In this document: positions 42,478-55,400 of the stretch, in pieces
How the letters are laid out: each line of letters starts with the position of its first letter
Numbering within the stretch: the first letter of the stretch is position 1
From: Mytilus trossulus
Lineage: Eukaryota; Mollusca; Bivalvia; Mytilida; Mytilidae
Reading direction: 5' to 3'
NCBI RefSeq assembly: GCF_036588685.1
Contig: NC_086379.1
Location: forward strand, 17,283,862 to 17,347,861
DNA length: 64,000 nt
The notes under the pieces: generated by a model
Databases searched by the model: none
Told to the model about the DNA's origin: nothing
The model's input: only the letters and a program-made list of their open reading frames with translations
Program-made: the position numbers and the translations under genes

Positions 42478-42690
42478 CCCAGGGGATATGTAGAGGTGTG
42501 TCCGGGGGTTGGAACCCCTCTTTTTGACGATCAATGCTTTTGAATGGGGATGTATAGTTTGAAATGTAAGTTGTATTTGATGATAAAATTACATAACATA
42601 TATAAAGGTTGAGTGTAGATATATGGTAATTGGTTTGACTGAACCCTCCTGAGTTAGGAACCTTCTTTTCAAAATGACTGGATCCGCCCC
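42478..42690. repeat. GGATCC-type MITE-like element, second copy
   Basis: GGGGGTTGGAACCCC..., GATCAATGCTTTTGAATGGGGA and terminal ACTGGATCCGCCCC. The centre carries GAAATGTAAGTTGTATTTGATGATAAAA, which recurs at about 43480-43507. Confidence 0.6.
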
Positions 42691-42759
42691 TATACATGCA
42701 TTATATGTTATAATTTGTTATCGGCCTAGCCACAATCAGATGAACATTTCATAGTAAAT

Positions 42760-43130
42760 TTTAAGTAATTGAAATAAAGGTACGTACATGTATGATCCCC
42801 GAGCGGGTATCACAAGCCCAGTAGTCAGCACTTTTTGTGCTGACATGAATTGTCATTGATATGGTTATATTTATAAATTTACTGTTTACCAAATTGTTGA
42901 TTTTTTTTAAAAACACAAATGCTTTTCTACCTCAGGCACAGATTACCTTAGCTGTACTTGGCAAAACTTTTTGGAATTTTTTACCTAAATGCTCTTCAAC
43001 TTCGTAATTTATCTACTATTTAACTTTTTTGGATTCGGGCGTCACTGATGAGTCTTTTGTGGACGAAACGTGCGTCTGACGTATATACTAAATTAACTCC
43101 TGGTACCTATGATGAGTTTATTTGAATATA
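42760..43130 (+). repeat. Mytilid repeat carrying a hammerhead ribozyme
   Basis: The segment from CATGAATTGTCATTGATATGG through CTACCTCAGGCACAGATTACC and GCTCTTCAACTTCG to CTCCTGGTACCTATGATGAG is a common mussel interspersed repeat, as I remember it. It ends in the hammerhead motif described separately. A related inverted fragment lies at 56488-56600. Confidence 0.65.
43039..43082 (+). ncRNA. Type I hammerhead ribozyme with minimal stem III
   Basis: All core elements are in order. Stem I 5' strand is GCGTCA (43039-43044) and the core is CTGATGA (43045-43051). Stem II is GTC/GAC with loop TTTTGTG (43052-43064), followed by core GAAA (43065-43068). A very short stem III (ACGTGCGT) leads to the GTC cleavage triplet (43074-43076). 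Stem I 3' strand TGACGT (43077-43082) pairs six of six with the 5' strand, including one G-U. Predicted cleavage is after C43076. Small type I hammerheads with short stem III are known from animal retroelements and retrozyme-like repeats. Confidence 0.75.
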
Positions 43131-44690
43131 TGTAGAACAATTATAGTGACACCATCAAAATTCGAACCTGATTTGTGTTTTGTTGTAATGATAGTAGTGT
43201 ATAAAGGAGTAGTTCCAGTGAGACCACCTTTTGGCCCCAAAATATAGCAGTTTTACAAAATTGTTAACGTGTAAACTTTTAGTTATTTATTGGAAAGTAG
43301 AATGTTTCTGCTACATAAATATGGACTGTTTTTAACAATACAATGCACATTAATTGGGTACCAGCATCATAAAGTCATGCTAAATTACTGAAATCTTTAC
43401 ATATTGAAGCATTTTATTTAAATATTTGACCGTTTCTATCTTATATGAAAGTGGCCGCATTTGTGTTCATTCTTAATATTGAAATGTAAGTTGTATTTGA
43501 TGATAAAAGCTTGAATCAGACCCTTATTAATGACTAAATCAGTTAAAATCTTTCACATCAACCAATTGAATCAACTGACATAGATTGTGATTGTGATTGA
43601 GGCAAATTAAGTTCTCATGTTGTACTGTTTATATACTACTGTCCCCGGTTAGGGAGGGATGGGGGTGTTAGGATCCCCATAACATGTTTAACCCCGCAAT
43701 TTTCATGGGAAATCTAGATTCTTAAAAGATTATTCGACGGCCTCGGTGAATATCATTTTTTTTTAAAATCAGTCCACATTTTAGAATGGTCCGAGATATT
43801 GCTGATATTAACCTATACACTAGTGCCTGTTTTATATGAAATTGTAAATTTACCCAAATTTGAAATCTGAAAATTAGGGAGGATGGATATAATCATAAGT
43901 TATATACCGCTTGCTCTGTCTAACCGATAGTTCTTGATGATTTGTCCATCTGTCAAAAAATCCAGAATATTTCAGCGTTCATGGAATCCACGTCTTGTAT
44001 TATAAAAGATATCTTGATTTCTTCGCCTGTTCATCATATGTATAAAAAAAAAAGTAGTTTAGGGGTGGGTAGAACAACACTTACATTAAAATTTATTAAG
44101 TAAGAATCGTGTTACGCCCGTTAATGCTTTAGGTGATGCTAAGAATTCTTACCAAAGGACAAAAACATTAGGACGTGTTTGATTTACCCGAATTGATAAG
44201 TGTGTGAAAAGGGAATACAAAAATTCTCTTATAAATCCGTAGGAATTTCGAATGTCTTAAGGGTTGTCAATCATTCTAAGATTGGTATAAGATTGCATCT
44301 TGTTACAATCTTATGTACTAAGACAGTCTTATGATGCTCTTAAGTGCTAAGAGAGCATTTTGTTACCCGGCGACCCTAGCCATACAAATAGGTTAAAATA
44401 AAACTATATGCTTTGAAATAAATGTTACCACATAAACCAACAAGATTGCTGTTTTTACGTTCCATTTATTCACATCTCTCAATTATCCTATGTACAACTG
44501 TATTGTCTTGTTTTGTTGTAAGCTGCATATGGGCGTTTTTCATTAAAAGCGTAACTTTCAGACTTAAAAAAAATGGAAAATCAACTTGTCTAAAATCTAA
44601 TTTCAAGAGTTATTCTGAATACCTCTATTACAGACCTGTTTGTAAACAAAAAGTGCAATCTTAAATATTCTTAAAATGATATTATTTTCA
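43130..44690. other. Gene-poor AT-rich region
   Basis: No supported exon. GAAATGTAAGTTGTATTTGATGATAAAA (about 43480) repeats the inside of the element at 42478. The 80-codon ORF at 44422-44664 lacks protein features. Confidence 0.45.
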
Positions 44691-44703
44691 AAATTTGTGT
44701 ACT

Positions 44704-45512
44704 GTTTCGTAGGGAACTTTTGTCTCCTACGAAACTTCTTCTAAACACACGTATGTTTTGCAATTTTAAATGTATCCTATAGACATTCCAGTTTGTTTAC
44801 TTTAAATACTAGAAAAGTCTAAATTTTTTCTGAATTGGAAAACCATTTTTATCGATAAAGATTAGACAGTACTTCACATATGAAGGTACAACTCTTGTTC
44901 CGTAGTGGACATTTTGGTGCGTTTCGTAGTGGACAAACCCGTTTCGTAGTGGACAAAAAGTTTCGTAGTTGACATCAACCCTATTATATGTTAATAAAAA
45001 CATAATAAAAATTACATGAAACTAACCCTTGTTATTTGTTTTGCACGAATATAATTAAAAAAAGATTATTAAAGAAAAGACTGCATGGTAGTGGAAGTGT
45101 CCACCACGAAACGTATTTCTCCCATACTTGTTTCGTAGGGAACCGTTTCGTAGGGGACATATTCGCATGTTTTATTTTTTCCCCCACAATCCCTATATTG
45201 CAATAGTAACAAGACTGATTGTATTCACCAAAGCATTTATTAAGCTGTTCACTGATATTTTTTTCATAATTTTAAAACCAGATACTGAAGGAGATTTGAC
45301 CCGTTTCGTAGTGGACATTAACAAAATTACGGTGTCACTCTGGTCCATTTGATGTGCGCAATTTTTCTTACCAACCATTTAATTGCCGATATAAAAGCAT
45401 CACTTCTTTTGTATAAAGACCCTAATGTTTATATCTCTTGCAAACAAAAATTGCATTGATTTTTAAAACTGTTTATTGTCGAATTTTAATTACTTCGTTT
45501 CGTAGTGGACAT
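44704..45512. repeat. Cluster of ~10 dispersed GTTTCGTAGTGGACA motifs
   Basis: Forward copies lie at about 44704, 44897, 44921, 44941, 44960, 45130, 45144, 45303 and 45497. Inverted copies lie at 44724-44735 (CTCCTACGAAAC) and 45099-45113 (TGTCCACCACGAAACG). Spacing is irregular, from 14 bp to nearly 200 bp, and the sequence between motifs is unique and AT-rich. The first pair can form a hairpin, GTTTCGTAGG/CCTACGAAAC. It resembles subterminal binding-site arrays of DNA transposons or a multi-site regulatory region. Confidence 0.75.
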
Positions 45513-45519
45513 TTTGTGA

Positions 45520-46460
45520 GGGACACACCTTCTGAAATTAAACATCCTATATTGAAAGCTGTTTATTAAAATATGTTGGCTCTGAACATACTTTTGAATT
45601 ATTAAAGAACTTATGTAAAGTAAAAATAACATTTATTTCTTCCTTTTTTTATGATATTTTAGAGTATGAATGTTGAACAGGCGGTCTAGGAACATGCCAT
45701 TTTGGTTGTTTTGGACCATTCAGGAGTCAATATCTTATTAATCCCTCTGAAAATAAACTGTTTCTTTGCTTAAAAATGTTAAATCTAATTCAATGTACTG
45801 ACTGCACAAAAAAATACTTGCAAAAATCAAGCACATTTTTTTTAAAGTGGCTGGGACAGGAAAATACGTTTTTATTGAAAAACGTCCTTATATTACACTA
45901 ATTTTCGAAGCATGTACTATTATAAAGAAACGTTTCATAACTTTCTAGAATGCCACGTGCACTGATAACAATTCCTCAACAATGATATATAAGCCTCCAC
46001 GTGATTGTTATTATATTTTACTAGTAGTACGGAGAAAATAAACAAACAAAGTAAATAAGTTTACTCAAGTAATACGTTGAAAAAATATTATTAATTGAAA
46101 ACAGTAACACAATATCATGACGTAGATTTTTATATGTGCTGACAATAATGGAACAAGTGTTAATTTTATATAATAAATTTAATTTGAGATTATTATTTTT
46201 ACTTTAAATTATATTGTATATTACACCGTTCTAGCTAACAGAAAAAGGCAAATAAGATTTGTTTACTTTAACAATGTCAAAACATAAATTATTTGATTTT
46301 ATGTTTAATAATATTAACTTTGAACGAAAGAAATTGTCCCACTAATAAATAACACGAATCTTTCCGTTCACAGCATTTCAAATGTAGGAATAAGAGACCT
46401 AAGAACGCGTTCACACAAAATCATGTATAATCCGTAGAAAATATATCATATTTTATAAAA
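45520..46460. other. Upstream region of the secreted-protein gene
   Basis: AT-rich. ATATATAAGCCTCCACGTG (about 45985-46003) combines a TATA-like box with a CACGTG E-box, about 460 bp before the ATG, and could be a promoter. Nothing else was recognised. Confidence 0.3.
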
Positions 46461-49400
46461 ATGACTAGAAAAAACAGCATCGTGTTTGCAGCACTTTTCC
46501 TGTTATGGAAATTATATGGTAAGACCTAAATTGATCTAGATAAATTTCTTGTTTTATATTATGTATTACTTTTTTCTTTTCTTCTTTTGAAATAAATAAC
46601 TGACAACAGTCTTAAAAGATATGCAATTAAAATATGTTCACATAATTATCAATTTTGTTACATGTTACTTAGTTTAAACATCTTTTATTGTTTATAAAAA
46701 CAATACTGCCAATAGGATTGGATACAAATTTCAATAAATGAGCATTTTTCAGAGGAAATTTTGAAGATTCTCTTCTAAATCCCAGGGGTTGTAGGAACAG
46801 CGTGCGCAACATTATTTTTTCTCTCCAAAGAAATACAATATACAAAAATTTCAAAGTCACAGCAGTATATAATTCTGAATCAATATTTAGATCTAATCTA
46901 AATTATGTGAAAAAGATAAAAATGAGTGGGTTGAAAAATTGTTTAATGACAGAAATCAATGGTAATAAACTACGTATTTATAGAGAGTATAAACATGTTT
47001 TAGAATTTAGTTCTTATGTAAAATTAGTTCGCAACAGGCAGCATAGACGTGTTTTGTCAAATTTTAGAAGTGGCTGTTTACCAATGGCAGTTGAAACGGG
47101 TAGATACACCAAGCTAAATATTCCTTTAAATGAGCGTACTTGTATATATTGTACAGATAATTGTGTAGAGGATGAAAAACATTTTTTTATTAGAGTGCGA
47201 TTTTTATGAAGATTTAAGATATGATTTAATGAAAAAATCTGGTGATATTTGCGATTCTTTGACGATCTTGATTTACAGGAATTTTTTTTTTTAATGTCAA
47301 ATGATTCTATTCAACCATTTTTAGCTAGAACTTTATATCAAATGTTTTATCGAAGAAGGTATTGTGTATAGTAATATTTTAGTACATTAGTTTTAATTGT
47401 TTTATAATATGTGTTATATTTTTAAAGTGTCTCATAAGTCAGTAATTTGACTGGGTACCAATATTTTAATTGTAATATTTAACAATTTTTAATTGCATAT
47501 TATTTAATTATCTGAGACAACGTGGGGCCAAATGACATACACATATAAAGTAAGAAATATTTTATTTGGCAAAAGTACAAAATTGTACGGCCACGGCTTG
47601 ACAAAGAATGGGACTGCCGAGAAACATTATTGGCAAGTCCCTAGTATATATAATTAAGCCTTATAGTCCATTCCTTATTCCTTATTTCCACATTATTGTC
47701 CATTCCTTATTCCTTATTTCCACATTATTGTCCATTCCTTATTCCTAATTTCCACATTATTCTTATTCCTTATTTCCACCTTATTGTTATTCCTTATAAT
47801 GTCATTTCCTTATATATCAATATAATATCCTTATTAACATTATTGCTTCCAAAATATATCGGATGCTGGCCCTGGGAAACAGAACCTCAGCGGATACATA
47901 ATTCCATTATAAGAAGCATAATATATTTGTAGATGTTGTGTCGCTATTTTCGCCATTAAATGGTCGGAGTCTTTGTCTGAAGCCGTGACGAAGGATTGGG
48001 ATTACAATGGTCGGAGTCTTTGTCTGAACCCGTGACGAAGGATTGGGATTACTATCGGAATAAGCTACCAGTCGTTTCAACCTGAAAAATAGAACAAAAA
48101 CAGCAGAAAAACGAACAACATGATATAACATTTTAACACGTGCATAAAACTACATTTTTAGGAGTATGTCTTTAATCTAAGTGGTGGGTGGGTGGGTAAC
48201 TTTTGAAACAAACATTAGTTCATTCATACGGAACCCAATTTTTTACGTCTTCCCTCTGCTGTATCGTACGTTGTAAAGAAAGAATGATGACGTCAGAGTT
48301 ATCAAGGTTAAAATAATTAACGTGACTCTTAATACATAACAAGTTCCACCACGTGTGCAAAGCGGGACAACTCCCAAAACGTAAGCCCACTTTCCTCCGA
48401 TAACCGGATTTATTCTTCATAGGAATAAATCTTATTATCTGAGACAACGTGGGGCCAAATGACATACACATATAAAGTAAGAAATATTTTATTTGGCAAA
48501 AGTACAAAATTGTACGGCCACGGCTTGACAAAGAATGGGACTGCCGAGAAACATTATTGGCAAGTCCCTAGTATATATAATTAAACCTTATAGTCCATTC
48601 CTTATTCCTTATTTCCACATTATTGTCCATTCCTTATTCCTTATTTCCACATTATTGTCCATTCCTTATTCCTTATTTCCACATTATTGTCCATTCCTTA
48701 TTCCTTATTTCCACATTATTGTCCATTCCTTATTCCTTATTTCCACATTATTCTTATTCCTTATTTCCACCTTATTGTTATTCCTTATAATGTCATTTCC
48801 TTATATATCAAAATAATATCCTTATTAACATTATTGCTTCCAAAATATATCGGATGCTGGCCCTGGGAAACAGAAGCTCAGCGGATACATAATTCCATTA
48901 TAAGAAGCATAATATATTTGTAGATGTTGTGTCGCTATTTTCGCCACATGGTCGAACTCAGTGGCTATGCCAAGATTTATTGGACACTTAGTTCGACCAC
49001 CGCCACAAATGCGGTAGCGACACAACACACCCGCCGTGACCGTACTTTTAAACGACCACATATATTTATATCTAAATCACCCTGTTATGAAATAAGAAAA
49101 ACAATTCCCCACATGAGACAAAGTAAAATTGAAACTGAATCCATTATTCCTACATGTATTCAAACCTTTAAAACTTAGAACCCATGAACACTGGTACTTG
49201 TCACCAAAGTCTGAGAATAAGGGGACTTTAACCTTTGGTCTTTGCATTTCATATTTTTAATCAATAAATTAGACAATATTTTTAGTTTAGTTTCTGTTAT
49301 TTCTATACATGTACCATGACAACATTGATCCGTTTTTGAGAATGAGACAACAATATTAGCAAAATTGCAACATGATCTTTCTTTACGGATAACAGTTAAC

Positions 49401-52400
49401 CGTCCCATAAACCCTTTTAATTTGTTTCAAGTGATATATAAGCAATAAATATAGTTACATGCAATAAAAGTGCCTTAAGTGATTCTAAAAGTGGTGGCCA
49501 AATGATATCATAAATATACATTTTACGGAATGCTTCGAAAGCCCCTAGACAGGTACACTATATATCTGATGTATCTACTTGAAACAAATCAAAATTACTA
49601 AAAAGTAACAATTTACAGACACTGTGTCCTATCGATGTATCTACTTGATACAAATCAAAATATATTTAATTAAAAAGACACAATTTACAGACACTGTGTC
49701 CTATCAACGTATCTACTTGATACAAACTAAATTATCATTAAAAGACACGATTTACAGACGCTGTGTCCTATCAATGTATCTACTTGATACAAACTAAATA
49801 ATCCTTAAAAGACGCAATTTACTGTAGACACTGTGTCCTAAAAATGTATCTACTTGATACAAACTAAATTATCCTAAAAAGACACAATTTACAGACACTG
49901 TGTCCTATTAACGTATCTACTTGATACAAACTAAATTATCCTTAAGAGATACAATTTACAGACACTGAGTCCTATCAATGTATCTACTTGATACAAACTA
50001 AATTATCCTTAAAAGACACAATTTACAGCCACTGTGTCCTATCAATGTATATACTTATACAAACAAAATTATCCTTAAAAGACACGATTTGCAGACACTG
50101 TGTCTTATCAATGTATCTACTTGATACAAACTACATTATCCTTAAAAGACACAATTTACAGACACTGAGTCCTATCAATGTATCTACTTGATACAAACTA
50201 AATTATCCTTAAAAGACACAATTTGCAGACACTGTGTCATATCAATGTATCTACTTGATACAAACTACATTATCCTTAAAAGACACAATTTACAAACACT
50301 GTGTCCTATCAACATATCTACTTGATACAAACTAAATTATCCTTAAAAGACACAATTTACAGACGCTGTGTCATATCAATGTATCTACTTGATACAAACT
50401 AAATTATCCTTAAGACACAATTTACAGACACTGTGTTATATCAATGTATCTACTTGAAACGAACTAAATTATCCTTAAAAGACACAATTTACAGACACTG
50501 TGTCCTATCAATGTATCTACTTGATACAAACTAAATTATCCTTAAAAGACACAATTAACAGACACTGTGTCCTAACAATGTATCTACTTGATACAAACTA
50601 AATTATCCTAAAATGACACAATTTACAAACACTGTGTCCTATCAACATATCTACTTGATACAAACTATATTATCCTAAAAAGACACAGTTTACAGACACT
50701 GTGTCCTAACAATGTATCTACTTGATACAAACTAAATTATCCTATTAAAAAAGACACAATTTACAGACACTGTGTCCTACCAAAATATCTACTTGATACA
50801 AACTGAATTATTATAAAAAGACATAATTTACAGATACTGTGTCATAACATCGTACCTACTTGATACAAACTAAATTATCCTAAAATGACACAATTTACAG
50901 ACACTGTGTAAATATTCGTCCTGATAGATATGCCTGAAATATTTGCCACTGGACGTTAATCAACCAACAATCAATCAATCCTATTAAAATATCTACTTGG
51001 TACAGAGAAAATTTATGGTCTAATAAATTATCTGAATTAATGAAATATATTGGAATACCCTTTAACAAGCATTGTAATAGTAATTTCAAACTGAAACTAG
51101 AAGATTTCTACAAAAATAAAATTGAATTTGAACTATCTAAGAAAAAAGATGGAAACTGTGGTTAACTTTAGCAAGAGAAACTGGTAGGTATGCAAGACCA
51201 AAAATACTCTCTAATGCGGGATTTTGTAAATTTTGTACAGGAAAAACTGAAATTGAGATTCATTTCTTGAGTGGATGTCTGCAATATAACAAAATTAGGT
51301 CTAAATATAAAATTAATGATATTAATTCAAATGATTTGGATGAACATTTTTCCAAAATGTTAAATCCTATGTCTGAAAAAGGATAAAAATATATTTGTAT
51401 GTATATTGAAGAAGCTCTTCATATGAGAGACCACCGTACCGTTTCATCAGAGAAAAATCTTTTACAGTAATTCGTGCATATACACCTAATTCTTATATCG
51501 TATATAGGTGATTGTGTATTTTAAGTAAATTTATGAAAATTTGAGTAACTTAATGATGTATAAGTTTATGGTATCAATATCAGTTTATAATGTAATGTCT
51601 TTCCTACTGTTATGAAAGATTGTATCAGAGTTGAGCCGTCCTTTGATAAAGCATACTGTTGAATTGTATAGTATACACCATTGTTTGCAATACGAGCAGT
51701 CGAGCCAACTGCATAGCTTGTGTCAGGTTTGACGACTGTTTATCTTAAATAGCAACCAAAGAACAGTTATCTATGTAAAACATAACTTGTTTGTCCCTCA
51801 ATTTGAACTTAAATAATATAACTATGGCCAGTATTGGAACAAGTTCTAAAAACGAACAAAAATATCATACCTTTCATAAATTACCCAATCGTGAACCAGC
51901 CTCATATTGAGGGACCCTACAATTTATGGCATGATGGGGACCATTGCATCTCAAACATTTATGAATGTATCGACATTGTGGTAACATACATGCATCTACG
52001 TTATTAAACTCGTAAAACATTTCTGTTAGTGTTAACCATATTAACCCCATAACTAGGTGCATTTTGCTGCACTGTATGAATATATAACATCCAAAGTTCT
52101 TGGTCAACAGTAGCCCATGACATATCTGAATTTCTAACTTTCTTTAAACGAAACTGTTAATTAAATGGTCCTTCGAACCTGGCCCAATATTGAACGACTT
52201 GCACCCAACTTAACCGAATACATACATGTTAAAATATCTTGTGTATCTTCTAAATGTACACCAACATAAATACTTATGTAAATAAGGAAAGCATCTATCC
52301 ATGTGTAAAAATCAGTAATCTTTTTACTTGGTTTAGTTTGGATAATCAGCTGTCCATTTGTATCTACAGTTAGAGAATTTGATTGCTCTGTGCCTGAATT

Positions 52401-55400
52401 TGTATTAAAGCAATCACTTAACCTACATATTCATCCTTAAATATTTTGTTCTGAGTTTTTGTGAAACATTTAAACATAGATTATCATTTACACTAGTTAT
52501 TGGCAAAATATTAGAACTTTGTGTTATACCTGTATTCGATTGTTGCCTTTCATTGACTGAGTCGGGAGATGTAACAGTAGCTGGAGAGTGCATAAGGGCA
52601 TTGACAATCTGAACAACTTCATTTTTAAGTTCTAGAGTCATCATACATGTAGCTGAAACTTGCGTGGAAGTATGCTGTCCAACGACATTGCTAGATCTGT
52701 TTCCCAACGGTGCCGGTTACGTCCCTCTTCTGTAACCTTTGGCTGCATTTATAACTTTTAGAGGGCCTTTTTGACATACGTACAGTGTTCCCCATTTCCA
52801 TAAGATGTTTGATTTTTAAAACTGAAAAATTACTACAATAATATCAGTGAAACGACCGTTGAAAAGTTATAATAGATATACAATTCGTCTAAACATCGAC
52901 CAAACAATGTTAGATCTGTAAATTTGCTTTCGCAAATTATAAATAGATATATTTTCATTTTTATAAACTTCATACATTTATTTATTATTGGTTTCTCTTT
53001 AAATTGCTTGCTGTGTAGCAGATGAAACCTTTCATATAACGATAGTTTTAAAATCGCAGACGTCCATGCGACACGTGTCTTTAAAACCATGTGCCCAGTT
53101 TTTATCAGAAATTACTGGTCTGTTCAAAAATTCTATTTTTGGAAATATAATTCATGATTTCCACTGAATTAAACCAACAATTAAAATTTACCATGAAATA
53201 TTTAGAAACTCTTCACAGAAGAAACAACAAAATATATAAAATCTTCAACACTATTTTATACTGGATCAAAACCATGTGCTTTTCTATCTTTCAAACTTTC
53301 CGAACCTTTTCAGTAAAATAATATTTTTTGAAAGACATCCATTTCATATACCAAATCAAAGAAATAAAATTCAATATTCAACCAAATTTGTTATAATTTG
53401 AATAACTTTTGAAACAAACATTAGTTCATTCATACGGAACCCAATTTTTTACGTCTTCCCTCTGCTGTATCGTACCAACTTCCAAGCAAGGACTGAAGCT
53501 CATAAACTCGGCAGGGTGTTAAACGCAGGACTTCGGGAATGTCCGGAGAGCCGACAACCTTGCTTCGGAAGTTGCTCCACCATAGTGAATGATCACATGA
53601 CTAATTTTTAAATTGTTAGTTGGATACTACTACATTTTGAGATACAACAATATCATTCAAAGAATCGTTTACTATGGCGTATATAACTAGTAGTGGAGTA
53701 ACCAAGCCATCAAATTTTCAAATTCAATGGACCAACCTACCTGCAGGCTAAATCAATACTCTTTGGAAAGAAAAACATTGATACTTTAATTTTTGCCTAG
53801 TCGTAGAATCGAATAATGGTGCATTTTAAAAAAAAATATTTCTAAAAAGAACATAGTACTTTTGCTGCTCTTTTCGCAATTTGATTTGTAGATGTTGTAT
53901 TTCCTCCTTGGTGAATTCAAGTTTAAAATTTGTAATAATACGCTAATATTTTAAAAAGAAGAATATCATTATTTAAAAAAATTGAGTATAGTTATTATTT
54001 GAAAGAAACAAATTAAAACAAAATTGTGAAAAAATAGTGTTGCTTATTTATCAAGAAGTTAAAAGTAATAAATATATATATTTTCTTATTTTGATTCCCG
54101 CAAAAAAAAAAAACCCCACCCACCCTTAAAGATAAATGAACACTTTACATTGACTTGCCTGTTAATGTTGCTCTCCAACTATAATTGCAACTCAATATTC
54201 TGACCAAATTGCAATTTATTTTATTAAACCAAACTGATCGACTGGTCAGAATTTTGTCAGAATTTTGAACAAACTGTTGATATTATAAAAAAGAAGATGT
54301 GGTATGATTGCCAATGAGACAACTATCCACAAGATCAAAATGACACAAACATTAACAACTATAGGTCACCGTACGGCCTTCAACAATGAACAAAGCCCAT
54401 ACCGCATAGTCAGCTATAAAAAGCCCCGATGTTGAGTCAAAATGTGAAAGGGCAAGGTGATAGAATAAAGTATACTTACAATCCTATAAGACTTTAATTA
54501 CACTTTAATCATGTCAGAAAAATCAGTCTTCCAGTTTGTCTAAATATTTTATAAAACGTGTCACGGTACTTTTCTATCCCAAATTCATGTATTTAGTTTT
54601 GATGTTACATTTGTTATTCTTATCGGATTTTGTCTATACTTTGCTACTTTTCAGTATGCACATAGCTAGGCTCTTGGTTTAGGCATGGAGCAAAAAATAT
54701 TTTTTTTAGCTGAGTAGTTTCCCCAAGGGGTCCATAATGCTTAGTTCGTTTCTCTGTGTGTTACATGCATTTTAATGTTGTGTTGTCATTCTCTTGTATT
54801 TAATGCGTTTCGCTAGGTTTTGGGTTATGACCCGGATTTGGTTTTTTTTCTATCGAATTATGAGTTTTGAACATCGGTATACTACTGTTGCCTTTATTTA
54901 AGGTCATTGTCACGCTAAAGGTGAAATGTTGTAATTTAGAATTGCTATAAAGATTTCCCAACTGAGCGTTTATTTAGTTTTTCTTTCGAAAAATCTTCTA
55001 TATTCATAAGAATCAGACTTCATTTGAATTAAAATGTCATATATTCAGTAAATTATGTGTGAAATAACAATTCTTTATTGATAAGTTTCCATGGGGAGAT
55101 AACCCCCAAAACAGTATTCTTTGGAATAAAGACTTTTTAAAAGAAAAGAAAAAATATTATCACCCCATGGAAACTTTCTTCAAACATATTGTAATATCGC
55201 ACATATATTACTGAATATGAAATGTTTTAATTCACATTAATATAGAATAAAGAGGACTTTTCAAAAGAAAAGCTATATGAAAGCTTAGTTTGGACATTTT
55301 TATAGCAATTCAAAATTTCAACATTTCACCTTTAGCATGACAATGACTACAAAATATTTATATAAACTGGAAGACTGATTTTCCACATTAACATTAAAGT

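Noticed and set aside
47696..48923. ORFs rich in SIPYSLFPHYCPFLIPYF repeats
   Set aside because: These are translations of the 32-bp minisatellite units in the two direct duplications. The pattern follows the DNA repeat, not a protein family.
49565..50908. CRISPR-like array
   Set aside because: The spacing is regular, but the whole 67-bp unit repeats, with no unique spacers, and the DNA is clearly animal. It is a satellite.
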